A DNA stretch of 64,000 nt from Gonocerus acuteangulatus. Taxonomy: Eukaryota; Arthropoda; Insecta; Hemiptera; Coreidae. The notes below the pieces were generated by a model. It ran no database searches. It was not told the origin of the DNA and saw only the letters and a program-made list of their open reading frames with translations. Location of the stretch: assembly GCA_946811695.1 (NCBI GenBank), contig OX328125.1, positions 107,487,715 to 107,551,714 of the forward strand, read 5' to 3'. Shown here one piece after another: positions 14,301-24,749 of this stretch. A program made the translations under genes and the position numbers. Within the stretch, counting starts at the first letter, position 1; each line of letters begins with the position of its first letter.

Positions 14301-17243
14301 TAGCATGGCACGCCGGGTAACAGCTAGTAGGCTATATATGCTGAAAGTAGGTGTAGCATGGCACGCCGGGTAACAGCTAGTAGGTTATATATGCTGAAAG
14401 TAGGTGTAGCATGACAAGCCGGGTAACAGCTAGTAGGTTATATATGCAGAAAGTAGGTGTAGCATGACAAGCCGGGTAACAGCTAGTAGGTTATATATGC
14501 AGAAAGTAGGTGTAGCATGACACGCCGGGTAACAGCTAGTAGGTTATATATGCAGAAAGTAGGTGTAGCATGACAAGCCGGGTAACAGCTAGTAGGTTAT
14601 ATATGCAGAAAGTAGGTGTAGCATGGCACGCCGGGTAACAGCTAGTAGGTTATATATGCAGAAAGTAGGTGTAGCATGGCACGCCGGGTATCAGCTAGTA
14701 GGTTATATATGCAGAAAGTAGGTGTAGCATGACAAGCCGGGTAACAGCTAGTAGGTTATATATGCTGAAAGTAGGTGTAGCATGACAAGCCGGGTAACAG
14801 CTAGTAGGTTATATATGCTGAAAGTAGGTGTAGCATGGCACGCCGGGTAACAGCTAGTAGGTTATATATGCAGAAAGTAGGTGTAGCATGGCATGCCGGG
14901 TAACAGCTAGTAGGTTATATATGCAGAAAGTAGGTGTAGCATGACAAGCCGGGTAACAGCTAGTAGGTTATATATGCTGAAAGTAGGTGTAGCATGGCAC
15001 GCCGGGTAACAGCTAGTAGGTTATATATGCAGAAAGTAGGTGTAGCATGGCACGCCGGGTAACAGCTAGTAGGTTATATATGCTGAAAGTAGGTGTAGCA
15101 TGACAAGCCGGGTAACAGCTAGTAGGTTATATATGCTGAAAGTAGGTGTAGCATGACAAGCCGGGTAACAGCTAGTAGGTTATATATGCAGAAAGTAGGT
15201 GTAGCATGACAAGCCGGGTAACAGCTAGTAGGTTATATATGCTGAAAGTAGGTGTAGCATGGCACGCCGGGTAACAGCTAGTAGGTTATATATGCAGAAA
15301 GTAGGTGTAGCATGACAAGCCGGGTAACAGCTAGTAGGTTATATATGCTGAAAGTAGGTGTAGCATGGCACGCCGGGTAACAGCTAGTAGGTTATATATG
15401 CAGAAAGTAGGTGTAGCATGACAAGCCGGGTAACAGCTAGTAGGTTATATATGCTGAAAGTAGGTGTAGCATGACATGCCGGGTAACAGCTAGTAGGTTA
15501 TATATGCTGAAAGTAGGTGTAGCATGGCACGCCGGGTAACAGCTAGTAGGTTATATATGCTGAAAGTAGGTGTAGCATGGCACGCCGGGTAACAGCTAGT
15601 AGGTTATATATGCTGAAAGTTGGTGTAGCATGACAAGCCGGGTAACAGCTAGTAGGTTATATATGCTGAAAGTAGGTGTAGCATGACAAGCCGGGTAACA
15701 GCTAGTAGGTTATATATGCAGAAAGTAGGTGTAGCATGGCACGCCGGGTAACAGCTAGTAGGTTATATATGCAGAAAGTAGGTGTAGCATGACACGCCGG
15801 GTAACAGCTAGTAGGTTATATATGCTGAAAGTAGGTGTAGCATGATAAGCCGGGTAACAGCTAGTATGTTATATATGCTGAAAGTAGGTTTAGCATGGCA
15901 CGCCGGGTAACAGCTAGTAGGCTATATATGCTGAAAGTAGGTGTAGCATGACAAGCCGGGTAACAGCTAGTAGGTTATATATGCTGAAAGTAGGTGTAGC
16001 ATGATAAGCCGGGTAACAGCTAGTAGGTTATATATGCTGAAAGTAGGTGTAGCATGATAAGCCGGGTAACAGCTAGTAGGTTATATATGCTGAAAGTAGG
16101 TGTAGCATGGCACGCCGGGTAACAGCTAGTAGGTTATATATGCTGAAAGTAGGTGTAGCATGACAAGCCGGGTAACAGCTAGTAGGTTATATATGCTGAA
16201 AGTAGGTGTAGCATGGCACGCCGGGTAACAGCTAGTAGGTTATATATGCAGAAAGTAGGTGTAGCATGATAAGCCGGGTAACAGCTAGTAGGTTATATAT
16301 GCTGAAAGTAGGTTTAGCATGGCACGCCGGGTAACAGCTAGTAGGCTATATATGCTGAAAGTAGGTGTAGCATGACAAGCCGGGTAACAGCTAGTAGGTT
16401 ATATATGCTGAAAGTAGGTGTAGCATGATAAGCCGGGTAACAGCTAGTAGGTTATATATGCTGAAAGTAGGTGTAGCATGATAAGCCGGGTAACAGCTAG
16501 TAGGTTATATATGCTGAAAGTAGGTGTAGCATGGCACGCCGGGTAACAGCTAGTAGGTTATATATGCTGAAAGTAGGTGTAGCATGACAAGCCGGGTAAC
16601 AGCTAGTAGGTTATATATGCAGAAAGTAGGTGTAGCATGACAAGCCGGGTAACAGCTAGTAGGTTATATATGCTGAAAGTAGGTGTAGCATGGCACGCCG
16701 GGTAACAGCTAGTAGGTTATATATGCAGAAAGTAGGTGTAGCATGACACGCCGGGTAACAGCTAGTAGGTTATATATGCTGAAAGTAGGTGTAGCATGAC
16801 ACGCCGGGTAACAGCTAGTAGGCTATATATGCTGAAAGTAGGTGTAGCATGACAAGCCGGGTAACAGCTAGTAGGTTATATATGCTGAAAGTAGGTGTAG
16901 CATGGCACGCCGGGTAACAGCTAGTAGGTTATATATGCAGAAAGTAGGTGTAGCATGACAAGCCGGGTAACAGCTAGTAGGTTATATATGCTGAAAGTAG
17001 GTGTAGCATGACACGCCGGGTAACAGCTAGTAGGCTATATATGCAGAAAGTAGGTGTAGCATGGCACGCCGGGTAACAGCTAGTAGGTTATATATGCAGA
17101 AAGTAGGTGTAGCATGGCACGCCGGGTAACAGCTAGTAGGCTATATATGCTGAAAGTAGGTGTAGCATTACAAGCCGGGTAACAGCTAGTAGGTTATATA
17201 TGCTGAAAGTAGGTGTAGCATGACAAGCCGGGTAACAGCTAGT
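8353..17243 (+). repeat. 53-bp satellite, about 168 units, made from the Helitron 3' end
   Basis: The unit reads gaaagtaggtgtagcatggc, then acgccgggtaacagctagta, then ggttatatatgct. It contains the full Helitron 3' terminus (hairpin plus CTAGT). Two main variants alternate: tggcacgcc, with an intact hairpin stem, and tgacaagcc, with a broken one. A second alternating site is atgctg/atgcag. Rare variants recur at exact multiples of 53 bp: gggtaaaagc at 9651 and 10817 (1166 bp, 22 units), agctagtatg at 9181 and 10347 (1166), then 12096, 12361 and 12838 (265 and 477 bp, 5 and 9 units), and ggtttagc near 15888 and 16312 (424 bp, 8 units). This indicates several rounds of block duplication. Confidence 0.97.
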
Positions 17244-17528
17244 ATAAAATAAAATCTCAAAGAGAAAGAAGATTTAGGGAGGCACAAGAATAAACTGTGA
17301 AAATCCTAAGAAATTGCCCTATACTCTTTATCAGCGTTCGCTTTTCGAAAACAAGTTCAAATGTGTTTTTCATTTTCTAATTTTGTTTTTTACTGAAATA
17401 CTAATGCAAAAACCCGTTAAAAAGAACACAACTAACACATTTAAAGTTTTAAGAACTTATTTCTCTGATTGACATTGCCCCATCAAAAAATCCTTTAAAA
17501 CCCACGACAAATTTTCCATTAAAGTGAC
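17243..17528 (+). repeat. Dispersed repeat family X, copy A, right part
   Basis: It begins tataaaataaaatctcaaag immediately after the Helitron. It parallels copy B from 17629 (tataaaataacatctcaaag) through the caaagagaa.gaagattta and cctaag/tctaag segments, and later the aagttttaag...attgacattgcccca segment. It is followed directly by copy B at 17529, so X occurs here as a tandem pair about 386 bp apart. No coding capacity is seen. Confidence 0.8.
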
Positions 17529-18130
17529 CAGGAAATGCGTCATCTTAATGCGGTTCCGTTCACATCCCTAGTGCCATTAGCAAAGGAATTGAAACAGTTA
17601 TTGGCAGGTTTTTCTCATTCGTGAAAAATATAAAATAACATCTCAAAGAGAAGGAAGATTTAAGGCGCCACAACAGGAAACTGATAGTATTCTAAGCGGA
17701 AATGACTCTTCCCACCTTCTCAAGGATAAGGGAAAACACTATTACCAATGCGTTTCTCATTTTCTTTCCTTATTTTATTAGAATGCTCACTTTACTATTA
17801 AATGAAATAAAAAAAAAAGATAACCAATTAAAACTTTAGGCATATACACACAAAAACTCGTTGAAAAGAACAAAACTAACAATTCTAAAGTTTTAAGCAC
17901 TTATGTCTTGGATTGACATCGCCCTATGAAAAATTACATCTTAACATTTTTTTGTAGGGAATTTAGTAAAATTTCGAATGGTCATTTTCCACTTACCACG
18001 ATTTCCCAACCGTATTTGAGATTTTTTAGAAAATATACGAAAATCCCCAAAATTTTCATGCCTGTTAATGAAGTATTTTATTTCTAGTACTTCCTTAACT
18101 CCAAGCGGAACCAAAATTTATCTATTTTAG
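17529..18130 (+). repeat. Dispersed repeat family X, copy B, intact across the Helitron target site
   Basis: The first 60 bp (ccaggaaatgcgtcatctta...) is a diverged single copy of the 60-bp satellite unit, at roughly 65-70 percent identity by eye. It continues through gaaaaa|tataaaata at 17628/17629, which is the empty counterpart of the 9.4-kb Helitron insertion. The later part (guide phrases aagttttaag, ttgacat, acttaccacga, cttccttaactccaa) recurs at 53.6-53.9 kb. Fragments lie in reverse near 23.8 kb and 56.6 kb. The family is unrecognised, and no terminal repeats or reading frame are visible. Confidence 0.8.
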
Positions 18131-18189
18131 ATTAGATGAATATGAAACCTCTGGAACAAGTTGGTGGTCTTAATCATTTATTTAGGTCT

Positions 18190-18513
18190 TACAGTAAGCA
18201 GGCTTGTTGTGTTACCAAGCCTCCTTACAGTAAGCAGGCTTGTTGTGTTACCAAGCCTCCTTACAGTAAGCAGGCTTGTTGTGTTACCGAGCCTCCTTAC
18301 AGTAAGCAGGCTTGTTGTGTTACCGAGCATCCTTACAGTAAGCAGGCTTGTTGTGTTACCGAGCCTCCTTACAGTAAGCAGGCTTGTTGTGTTACCGAGC
18401 CTCCTTACAGTAAGCAGGCTTGTTGTGTTACCAAGCCTCCTTACAGTAAGCAGGCTTGTTGTGTTACCGAGCCTCCTTACAGTAAGCAGGCTTGTTGTGT
18501 TACCGAGCCTGAA
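18190..18513 (+). repeat. 36-bp minisatellite, 9 units
   Basis: Nine 36-bp units (tacagtaagcaggcttgttg...). The period is a multiple of 3, so at least two forward frames stay open. One starts at an ATG at 18136 and gives a 126-residue frame with a YSKQACCVTEPP period; another gives an LTVSRLVVLPSL period. Most unit variants are A/G at one site (accaag/accgag). With two equally open frames, no splice or promoter context and a location at the end of repeat X, I treat this as non-coding. A small Cys-rich repeat protein cannot be fully excluded. Confidence 0.85.
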
Positions 18514-18607
18514 TAACGAGGGTGAAGGAGACGCCCAATTGTAAATTTACTTTTTTGGCATTATATTTGTATGTGATAAATATACATTCATCCATGTGAA
18601 TTGTATC

Positions 18608-19419
18608 CAGTGTTGGGCAAAACTAACGTTAGTAAACTAAACTAACGTTAGTTTTCTCTAACTAAAACTAAACTAATTTTGTATTTTTAGTTTAAGTTTT
18701 AGTTTAGTTTTAGATTTGTATAATTATTAATCATGTGGACTCCGCTTTTAGTATGGTAATTACTTTAGTTTAGTTATAGAGACCTAAATTTGTGATTTTA
18801 GTTTAGTTTTAGTTTTTAGTTTATTAATTTAGTTTATCGAAGAACATATCGTCGATACAAATGCAAAGTAACGAATGTGAAAAAATGCATCTTTCATTGT
18901 CAATCTTTAATAATTTCTGCTGGACTTATGTACGGCAAATTCTTGAATCTTAGATAACTCTATTAAAGGGAAAGTATTCCACTATCAAAAGGTCAAATCT
19001 GCCGAATATTTGACTTTCCAAAAAAAAAGTTATGAATAAATGCTTTTCCACTCTGAAAAGTGGTGATTTTCATATTCGATACTTTGCATTTGTAGAGACG
19101 ATATGTTTGCAAATTACGAGAATAAGCCACAATTTCTTATTCTTAAGCAAGTTCTATTAGTTTTAATAATTTACTTAAGTATCGAAATAACATATGATTT
19201 ATATTAATTCATGTTATTTCAGTAAAACTAAACTAAACTAAAGCTTTAATTTAGTTTTTAGTCAATTCCCAAAGATTTAGTTTTAATTTTAGTTTAGTTA
19301 AAATCCATTAATTAGTAAAATTTTAGTTTTAGTTTTTTTTAGGTTGCAATTTTTAGTTTATTCCAAAAAGTGAATTTAGTTTTAATTTTAGTTTTAGTTT
19401 TTAGTTTTGCCCAACATTG
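18608..19419. mobile_element. hAT-type MITE, 812 bp
   Basis: The left end CAGTGTTGGGCAAAACTAA and the right end TTAGTTTTGCCCAACATTG are inverted repeats with one mismatch. They are flanked by an 8-bp direct repeat, attgtatc at 18600-18607 and attgcatc at 19420-19427, with one difference. CAGTG-type ends with an 8-bp target duplication are the hallmark of hAT transposons. Subterminal sequence on both sides is dense in TTTAGTTTTAG-like repeats in opposite orientation. There is no transposase frame, so it is non-autonomous. A second inverted-repeat element is nested inside. Confidence 0.85.
18845..19108. mobile_element. Nested inverted-repeat MITE, about 264 bp
   Basis: The arms acatatcgtcgatacaaatg (left) and catttgtagagacgatatgt (right) are inverted copies that continue into caaagta.cgaat.tgaaa. 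The same arms at the same spacing occur at 59502-59769, so this is a dispersed family that has inserted into the hAT MITE. The target duplication is not clear. Confidence 0.75.
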
Positions 19420-19444
19420 ATTGCATCTCCTAATAATAAAAATA

Positions 19445-19454
19445 TAATAATAAT

Positions 19455-19503
<49 letters not shown>
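19445..19503. repeat. (TAA)n/(TA)n microsatellite
   Basis: A short ataata run is followed by an uninterrupted TA run that ends at the start of the M1 module. The same microsatellite-module order recurs near 54.3 kb. Confidence 0.9.
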
Positions 19504-19506
<3 letters not shown>

Positions 19507-19665
19507 TTGAACCACCGTTATATTTTTAAGCTATCGGATCTGAAACATAAAACTTTCGTGTCGGTACTTTCGGATTGCGTCATGAGTTCATCCTCATAAG
19601 CGGGTTCCCCTCATCCTCATAAGGGGGTTCCCTTCTATGGAGGGAAGGTGGAACCGCGCTAAAAA
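19504..19665 (+). repeat. Dispersed hairpin module M1
   Basis: It starts aatttgaaccaccgttat next to a TA microsatellite and ends with an inverted pair around a purine/pyrimidine block (cttctatggagggaagg) and gaaccgcgctaaaa. Related copies lie at 39935-40080, 54340-54480 and 55465-55545, and the shorter M2 module at 39302-39440 and 52440-52555 shares the cgtcatgagt and gctaa parts. This is an unrecognised interspersed repeat family. Confidence 0.65.
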
Positions 19666-20054
19666 AATGGAAAAATATTACACATTCTAGATTTCGTGAC
19701 CTCCCTGTCACAACACATCACAAATAGTATTTTCGTGACTTATGAGCGATATTGTTCTTAAGCGCCTTGGTATTGCGCCATCAAGAGAGAGCGTAATTTA
19801 AATTGCGTAATATTGTTCCATTTTCTCCGCGGTAAAATATCAAATCCTTTTGCTAAGCTCTACCTCATTTAAGATTATTCTAGGAATCCTGAAATTACCT
19901 TCTTTGAGAAAAGCCGAAAAGCGTTTTATCACAAACGCAAATTTAGTAGGAATCCTGAGGAATGTATTAAAATTCCTTTGAAATTCGACATAGTATTTTC
20001 CATTATTTATATTGCATTTGAAGATTCTGTTATATTTTAAAGGAATATCTACAC
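19666..20054. other. AT-rich interval with no supported feature
   Basis: I see no repeat match within the window, no credible gene and no RNA gene. An 84-codon minus-strand frame (19840-20094) overlaps the edge of the 15-bp minisatellite and has no coding support. Confidence 0.5.
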
Positions 20055-21040
20055 ACCAATGCATCACCCACCATAGCATTACCATCCAGAGCATTATCTA
20101 ACTGAGAAGTACCCACCAGAGCATTACCCTTCAGTGCATTATCCTACAGAGCAGTACCCACCAGAGCATTACCCTTCAGTGCATTATCCTACAGAGCAGT
20201 ACCCACCAGAGCATTACCCTTCAGTGCATTATCCTACAGAGCAGTACCCACCAGAGCATTACCCTTCAGTGCATTATCCTACAGAGCATTGCCCACCAGA
20301 GAATTACCCTTCATTGCATTATCCTACAGACCATTACCCACCAGAGCATTACCATCCAGAGCATTACCATCTAGAGCATTACCATCCAGAGCATTATCCA
20401 CCAGAGCATTACCCAACCAGAGCATTACCAACCAGACCATTACCCACCAGAGCATTACCCGCCAGAGCATTACCCGCCAGAGCATTACCCACCAGAGCAT
20501 TACCCTTCAGTGCATTATCCTACAGAGCAGTACCCACCAGAGCATTACCCGCCAGAGCATTATCCACCAGAGCATTACCCAAACAGAGCATTACCCACCA
20601 GAGCATTAACCTTCAGAGCATTATCCAACAGAGCAGTACCCACCAGAGCATTACCATCCAGAGCATTACCATCCAGAGCATTACCATCCAGAGCATTAAC
20701 ATACAGAGCATTAACATACAGAGCATTACCCAACAGAGCATTAACCAACAGAGCATTTACCACCAGAGCATTACCCACCAGAGCATTACCATCCAGAGCA
20801 TTACCATCCAGAGCATTATCATCCTGAGCATTACCCACCAGAGCATTACCCACCAGAGCATTACCATCCAGAGAATTACCATCTAGAGCATTACCATCCA
20901 GAGCATTACCCACCAGATCATTACCCACCAGAGCATGACCCACCAGAGCATTACCCACCAGAGCGTTACCTACCAGAGCATTACACACCTCACCATTACC
21001 TACCTAAGCATCACCCACCAGAGCATTACCCAACTGACCA
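20055..21040 (+). repeat. 15-bp minisatellite (agcattacccaccag), about 65 units
   Basis: A degenerate 15-bp tandem repeat with variants at the ccacc, ccatcc, ccttca and cctaca positions. A higher-order 45-bp block (gagcagtacccaccagagca, then ttacccttcagtgcattatc) repeats at the start and again near 20507. Because 15 is a multiple of 3, frames with EHYP-, RALP-, QSIT- or NALV-type periods are open on both strands. Several frames being open at once argues against coding. Confidence 0.9.
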
Positions 21041-21275
21041 GAATCATCAGGTTCTGGCATTCAGGCAATATTAATGGCAACACAACAGCTAATTACCTTC
21101 TCCAAATTATATTAATTATTAAACCACTTAATATTAATTTCGCCGCAGCTATTGCAGGCTTCATCAATAATTCTAAGTGGGAGTAATTATCTACATCAAT
21201 ACCCTACGATTTACTCTACTTTATACAGGGTGTATCGCAACTAGATGTCTATACGAAAGGGGTGAAAATAGACCA

Positions 21276-21818
21276 GTTAAATACAGCCAACCTCACGTTT
21301 ATATTGCCCCCCCCGGACTGTACAGTTCTAAATGCGTTTTAGGAAAAAAGGTGTTTTTTGTTGTTGTTGGAGAAGTCCAATTTTTTCTACAGCTCCAATT
21401 TTCTCTGAGGCTAATGCACTTTTAATGTTCCCAACTCACTTTTTCATACGACAATAATCGTTGATATTGGTGGCAAACTCCTGAATCTCATAAATGTTTT
21501 CATACGACAATAATCGTTGATATTGGTGGCAAACTCCCGAATCTCATAAATGTTTTCATACGGCAATAATCGTTGATATTGGTGGCAAACTCCCGAATCT
21601 CATAAATGTTTTCATACGACAATAATCGTTGATATTGGTGGCAAACTCCCGAATCTCATAAATGTTTTCATACGACAATAATCGTTGATATTGGTGGCAA
21701 ACTCCCGAATCTCATAAATGTTTTCATACGACAATAATCGTTGATATTGGTGGCAAACTCCCGAATCTCATAAATGTTTTAGAATTGAAATACATTTCCA
21801 ACGGTATATTTAGGACTG
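21276..21818 (+). repeat. Dispersed repeat family Y, copy 1, left part
   Basis: It matches 28670-28925 from taaatacagccaacctcacg through ccaacggtatatt.aggactg. Copy 1 carries six tandem copies of a 56-bp segment where copy 2 has one, and is split after ggactg by the SINE-head array. Homology resumes at 23645 (agcaactgataattaaatct), as in copy 2 at 28970. Family Y sits at the left border of both halves of the segmental duplication. Confidence 0.8.
21441..21776 (+). repeat. 56-bp tandem repeat, 6 units, within family Y
   Basis: Units start at 21441, 21497, 21553, 21609, 21665 and 21721 (ttttcatacgacaataatcg, then ttgatattggtggcaaactc...). Copy 2 of family Y at about 28833-28888 has a single, diverged unit, so the expansion is local to copy 1. 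Unit differences are single bases (cctgaa/cccgaa, cgac/cggc), which indicates a recent event. Confidence 0.95.
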
Positions 21819-23273
21819 GGGGGCGAGGTTAGCTCAGTGGTAGAAGCACTGGACTAATAAGCTGGGGGCGAGGTTAGCTCAGTGGTAGAGCACTGGACTA
21901 ATAAGCAGGGGGCGAGGTTAGCTCAGTGGTAGAGCACTGGACTAATAAGCTGGGGGCGAGGTTAGCTCAGTGGTAGAGCACTGGACTAATAAGCTGGGGG
22001 CGAGGTTAGCTCAGTGGTAGAGCACTGGACTAATAAGCTGGGGGCGAGGTTAGCTCAGTGGTAGAGCACTGGACTAATAAGCTGGGGGCGAGGTTAGCTC
22101 AGTGGTAGAGCACTGGACTAATAAGCTGGGGGCGAGGTTAGCTCAGTGGTAGAGCACTGGACTAATAAGCTGGGGGCGAGGTTAGCTCAGTGGTAGAGCA
22201 CTGGACTAATAAGCTGGGGGCGAGGTTAGCTCAGTGTTAGAGCACTGGACTAATAAGCTAGGGGGCGAGGTTAGCTCAGTGGTAGAGCACTGGACTAATA
22301 AGCTGGGGGCGAGGTTAGCTCAGTGGTAGAGCACTGGACTAATAAGCTGGGGGCGAGGTTAGCTCAGTGTTAGAGCACTGGACTAATAAGCTAGGGGGCG
22401 AGGTTAGCTCAGTGGTAGAGCGCTGGACTAATAAGCTGGGGGCGAGGTTAGCTCAGTGGTAGAGCACTGGACTAATAAGCTGGGGGCGAGGTTAGCTCAG
22501 TGGTAGAGCACTGGACTAATAAGCTGGGGGCGAGGTTAGCTCAGTGGTAGAGCACTGGACTAATAAGCTGGGGGCGAGGTTAGCTCAGTGGTAGAGCACT
22601 GGACTAATAAGCTGGGGGCGAGGTTAGCTCAGTGGTAGAGCACTGGACTAATAAGCTGGGGGCGAGGTTAGCTCAGTGGTAGAGCACTGGACTAATAAGC
22701 TGGGGGCGAGGTTAGCTCAGTGGTAGAGCACTGGACTAATAAGCTGGGGGCGAGGTTAGCTCAGTGGTAGAACACTGGACTAATAAGCTGGGGGCGAGGT
22801 TAGCTCAGTGGTAGAGCACTGGACTAATAAGCTAGGGGGCGAGGTTAGCTCAGTGGTAGAGCACTGGACTAATAAGCTGGGGGCGAGGTTAGCTCAGTGG
22901 TAGAGCACTGGACTAATAAGCTGGGGGCGAGGTTAGCTCAGTGGTAGAGCACTGGACTAATAAGCTGGGGGCGAGGTTAGCTCAGTGGTAGAGCACTGGA
23001 CTAATAAGCTGGGGCGAGGTTAGCTCAGTGGTAGAGCACTGGACTAATAAGCTGGGGCGAGGTTAGCTCAGTGGTAGAGCACTGGACTAATAAGCTGGGG
23101 GCGAGGTTAGCTCAGTGGTAGAGCACTGGACTAATAAGCTGGGGGCGAGGTTAGCTCAGTGGTAGAGCACTGGACTAATAAGCTGGGGGCGAGGTTAGCT
23201 CAGTGGTAGAGCACTGGACTAATAAGCTGGGGGCGAGGTTAGCTCAGTGGTAGAGCACTGGACTAATAAGCTA
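21819..23273 (+). repeat. Tandem array of 33 SINE 5' halves (tRNA A-box half), 44-bp unit
   Basis: The unit is gggggcgaggttagctcagt, then ggtagagcactggactaata, then agct. This is the 5' half of a tRNA-like sequence: acceptor/D region with a strong A box (TTAGCTCAGTGG) and an anticodon-loop-like CTAATAA (AAT). Each unit stops before the T arm, so no unit has a B box. Variants are minor: one extra A in unit 1, some ctaggggg junctions, two units with one G fewer, tgttag and agaaca. The array leads directly into the complete SINE at 23274. These are not functional tRNA genes. Confidence 0.93.
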
Positions 23274-23589
23274 GGGGGCGAGGTTAGCTCAGTGGTAGAG
23301 CACTGGACTAATAAGCTGGAGTTCAAATCCCGAGCAAGCACTAAAGATTTTTTCTTCTAGTGTCTTCGTTCATGGGTTGAATTCGGCCTCCCTGACCGTC
23401 CCTAGGCCAACCCCGCCTTTAATAAATTTAATAATGGGTACCTTGGGTGACTCCAGCAGTCGAAGCAGCCAAGGGGAAAATCAGGCGGCCGGAGCATAGT
23501 ACACTGTCTCCCTAGTGTGCCGTATGGTCATGAATCAGATACCTCTATAGTATCTGCCCCTCAGGGCCCTCGTGGCCTGTTACGGGAAT

Positions 23590-23638
<49 letters not shown>
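23274..23638 (+). mobile_element. tRNA-derived SINE, complete copy at the end of the head array
   Basis: The tRNA-like head carries the A box and then a B box (GAGTTCAAATCCC near 23319-23331). It is followed by a body with the phrases ttcttctagtg, accgtccctaggccaa and ctccagcagtcgaagcagcc, and by a 47-base T run at 23592-23638. A truncated relative of the body lies at 55835-55925. The head anticodon loop would read AAT (isoleucine-like). The T tail rather than an A tail is unusual if the A/B boxes set the orientation. Confidence 0.8.
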
Positions 23639-23639
<1 letters not shown>

Positions 23640-24219
23640 GTGGAAAGCAACTGATAATTAAATCTATTATGATGTTCATTTTTGGAATTTTATCAGAAAT
23701 AAATTAAAATAATTCTTGATGAATTTGATATTTTAAAACTTATTTAATTTCTTACAAATACACTTCGTTTAAGGTTTAGATAAGAGAAATCGGTGTATAG
23801 ATCGAGTAACTTCCGCTTAGGATACTGTTAGTTTTCTGTTGTGGCGCCTAAAATCTTTTTTTGATTTAAAATTTAATTTTATATATATAGAAGTTTATAC
23901 GATTTCCACGAATTATGGGCTTAAATGCTTCCTTCCGCATGCTTGCTTCTTTTCCGCGAATCGAAAATGATATTCAAGAGTGTTTATGTGGCGGAACAGT
24001 TTTTAAATATACCATAAATTCGATTTTTGAAGTAATGTCCCGGTACATTTAAAAATTAAAAATCACTTTTTTTATCTTTATTAATAGAAGATAAAAATAA
24101 ACATCTCAGTGCATTAATCATTTTAATTGATTTTCTCAAAACAATGTTTTACTAATCGGGAGATAAACTAGCGCCTTCAATTTTCACCCGAACAGCTTCA
24201 AATTTTACTGTCTAATGTT
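23639..24219. repeat. Family Y copy 1, right part, and flank
   Basis: The first 75 bp matches 28963-29036 (agcaactgataattaaatct through gaaataaat). The rest is AT-rich. Near 23800-23890 there is a reverse-strand fragment of family X (ttccgcttaggatactgtta followed by tgtggcgcctaaaatctt). No gene is seen. Confidence 0.65.
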
Positions 24220-24648
24220 TGCTTGTAAAGTTCGTGGGAGTTTTCATTGAAATACAACGATTATCGACGGATGTTTTAATAGAAATGAAGAATTTTCGAA
24301 ACAATGAATATAGGTATCTTAAAGATTCTACGCACTTTACTAGATTTTACCTTCTTCTTTCAAAATAATTTTAGTTTTTTTTTGTTCTAGATTCAGAATT
24401 GCCCCCTGCAGACTATCGCCCGTGAAAAAAAGAGGGTTTCCATATACAGCGTCATCATTTTGTTGCCTAAGAATTTAAATTTTTTTATTTGTTGGATACT
24501 TTAACATCCCATATAAAACTTGTGAGATAAATAATAATTATAGATAATTACTTTGATTTTGACATTATCTGTTCCTAATCTAAGCTTTCCAAATTCACTA
24601 AAGGAATATGGATAAGTGAGTTGGTAGCTATGCCAATTATTTTCGGAA

Positions 24649-24665
24649 ACAGCTGACATTATCTA
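24649..24665 (+). promoter_or_regulatory. Conserved upstream motif, gene 1
   Basis: ACAGCTGACATTATCTA lies 85 bp upstream of the TATA box. The same 17-mer is upstream of gene 2 and, with one change, upstream of the otherwise diverged gene 3, which suggests a shared regulatory site. It contains an E-box core (CAGCTG). Confidence 0.5.
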
Positions 24666-24749
24666 TAAGAAGTAGGCGATTGTACTTGTCTCACATGCCG
24701 TATTTGACATTTCTGACAGAAATTCAGCCACTGATAACAGTCATCTCAC

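Larger units (their letters stand above)
7842..17242 (+). mobile_element. Non-autonomous Helitron-like element, 9.4 kb, expanded by a terminal satellite
   Basis: It starts with TC (TCAATATATATAAAAATCAC) preceded by A at 7841, and ends with CTAG at 17239-17242 followed by T, the usual Helitron A/T insertion. The start matches the starts of the elements ending at 62153 and 49858, and the 3' end matches the element at 61563. The 3' end can form a hairpin (GGTGT, 8-nt loop, ACGCC) 9 nt before CTAG. The flanks join without gap or duplication to match the uninterrupted paralogue at 17600-17700, which fixes both ends. Inside there is a 5' module repeated 2.7 times, a 120-bp spacer and then about 168 copies of the 3' end. 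No Rep/helicase reading frame is present, so it would have to be mobilised in trans. Confidence 0.9.

Noticed and set aside
8353..17243. CRISPR-like array
   Set aside because: Units are contiguous 53-mers with no unique spacers, and the surroundings are eukaryotic. Unit content is the Helitron terminus.
18136..18544. Two overlapping repeat proteins (126 and 127 residues)
   Set aside because: Both frames are open because of the 36-bp period; they share the same DNA, and no promoter, splice or poly(A) context is visible.
20134..20988. Several His/Pro- or Ala/Leu-rich repeat proteins on both strands
   Set aside because: All arise from one degenerate 15-bp minisatellite. Several frames being open at once is expected from a period divisible by 3.
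21819..23273. A cluster of 33 tRNA genes
   Set aside because: Each 44-bp unit lacks the T arm, B box and 3' acceptor strand. They are repeated SINE 5' halves.
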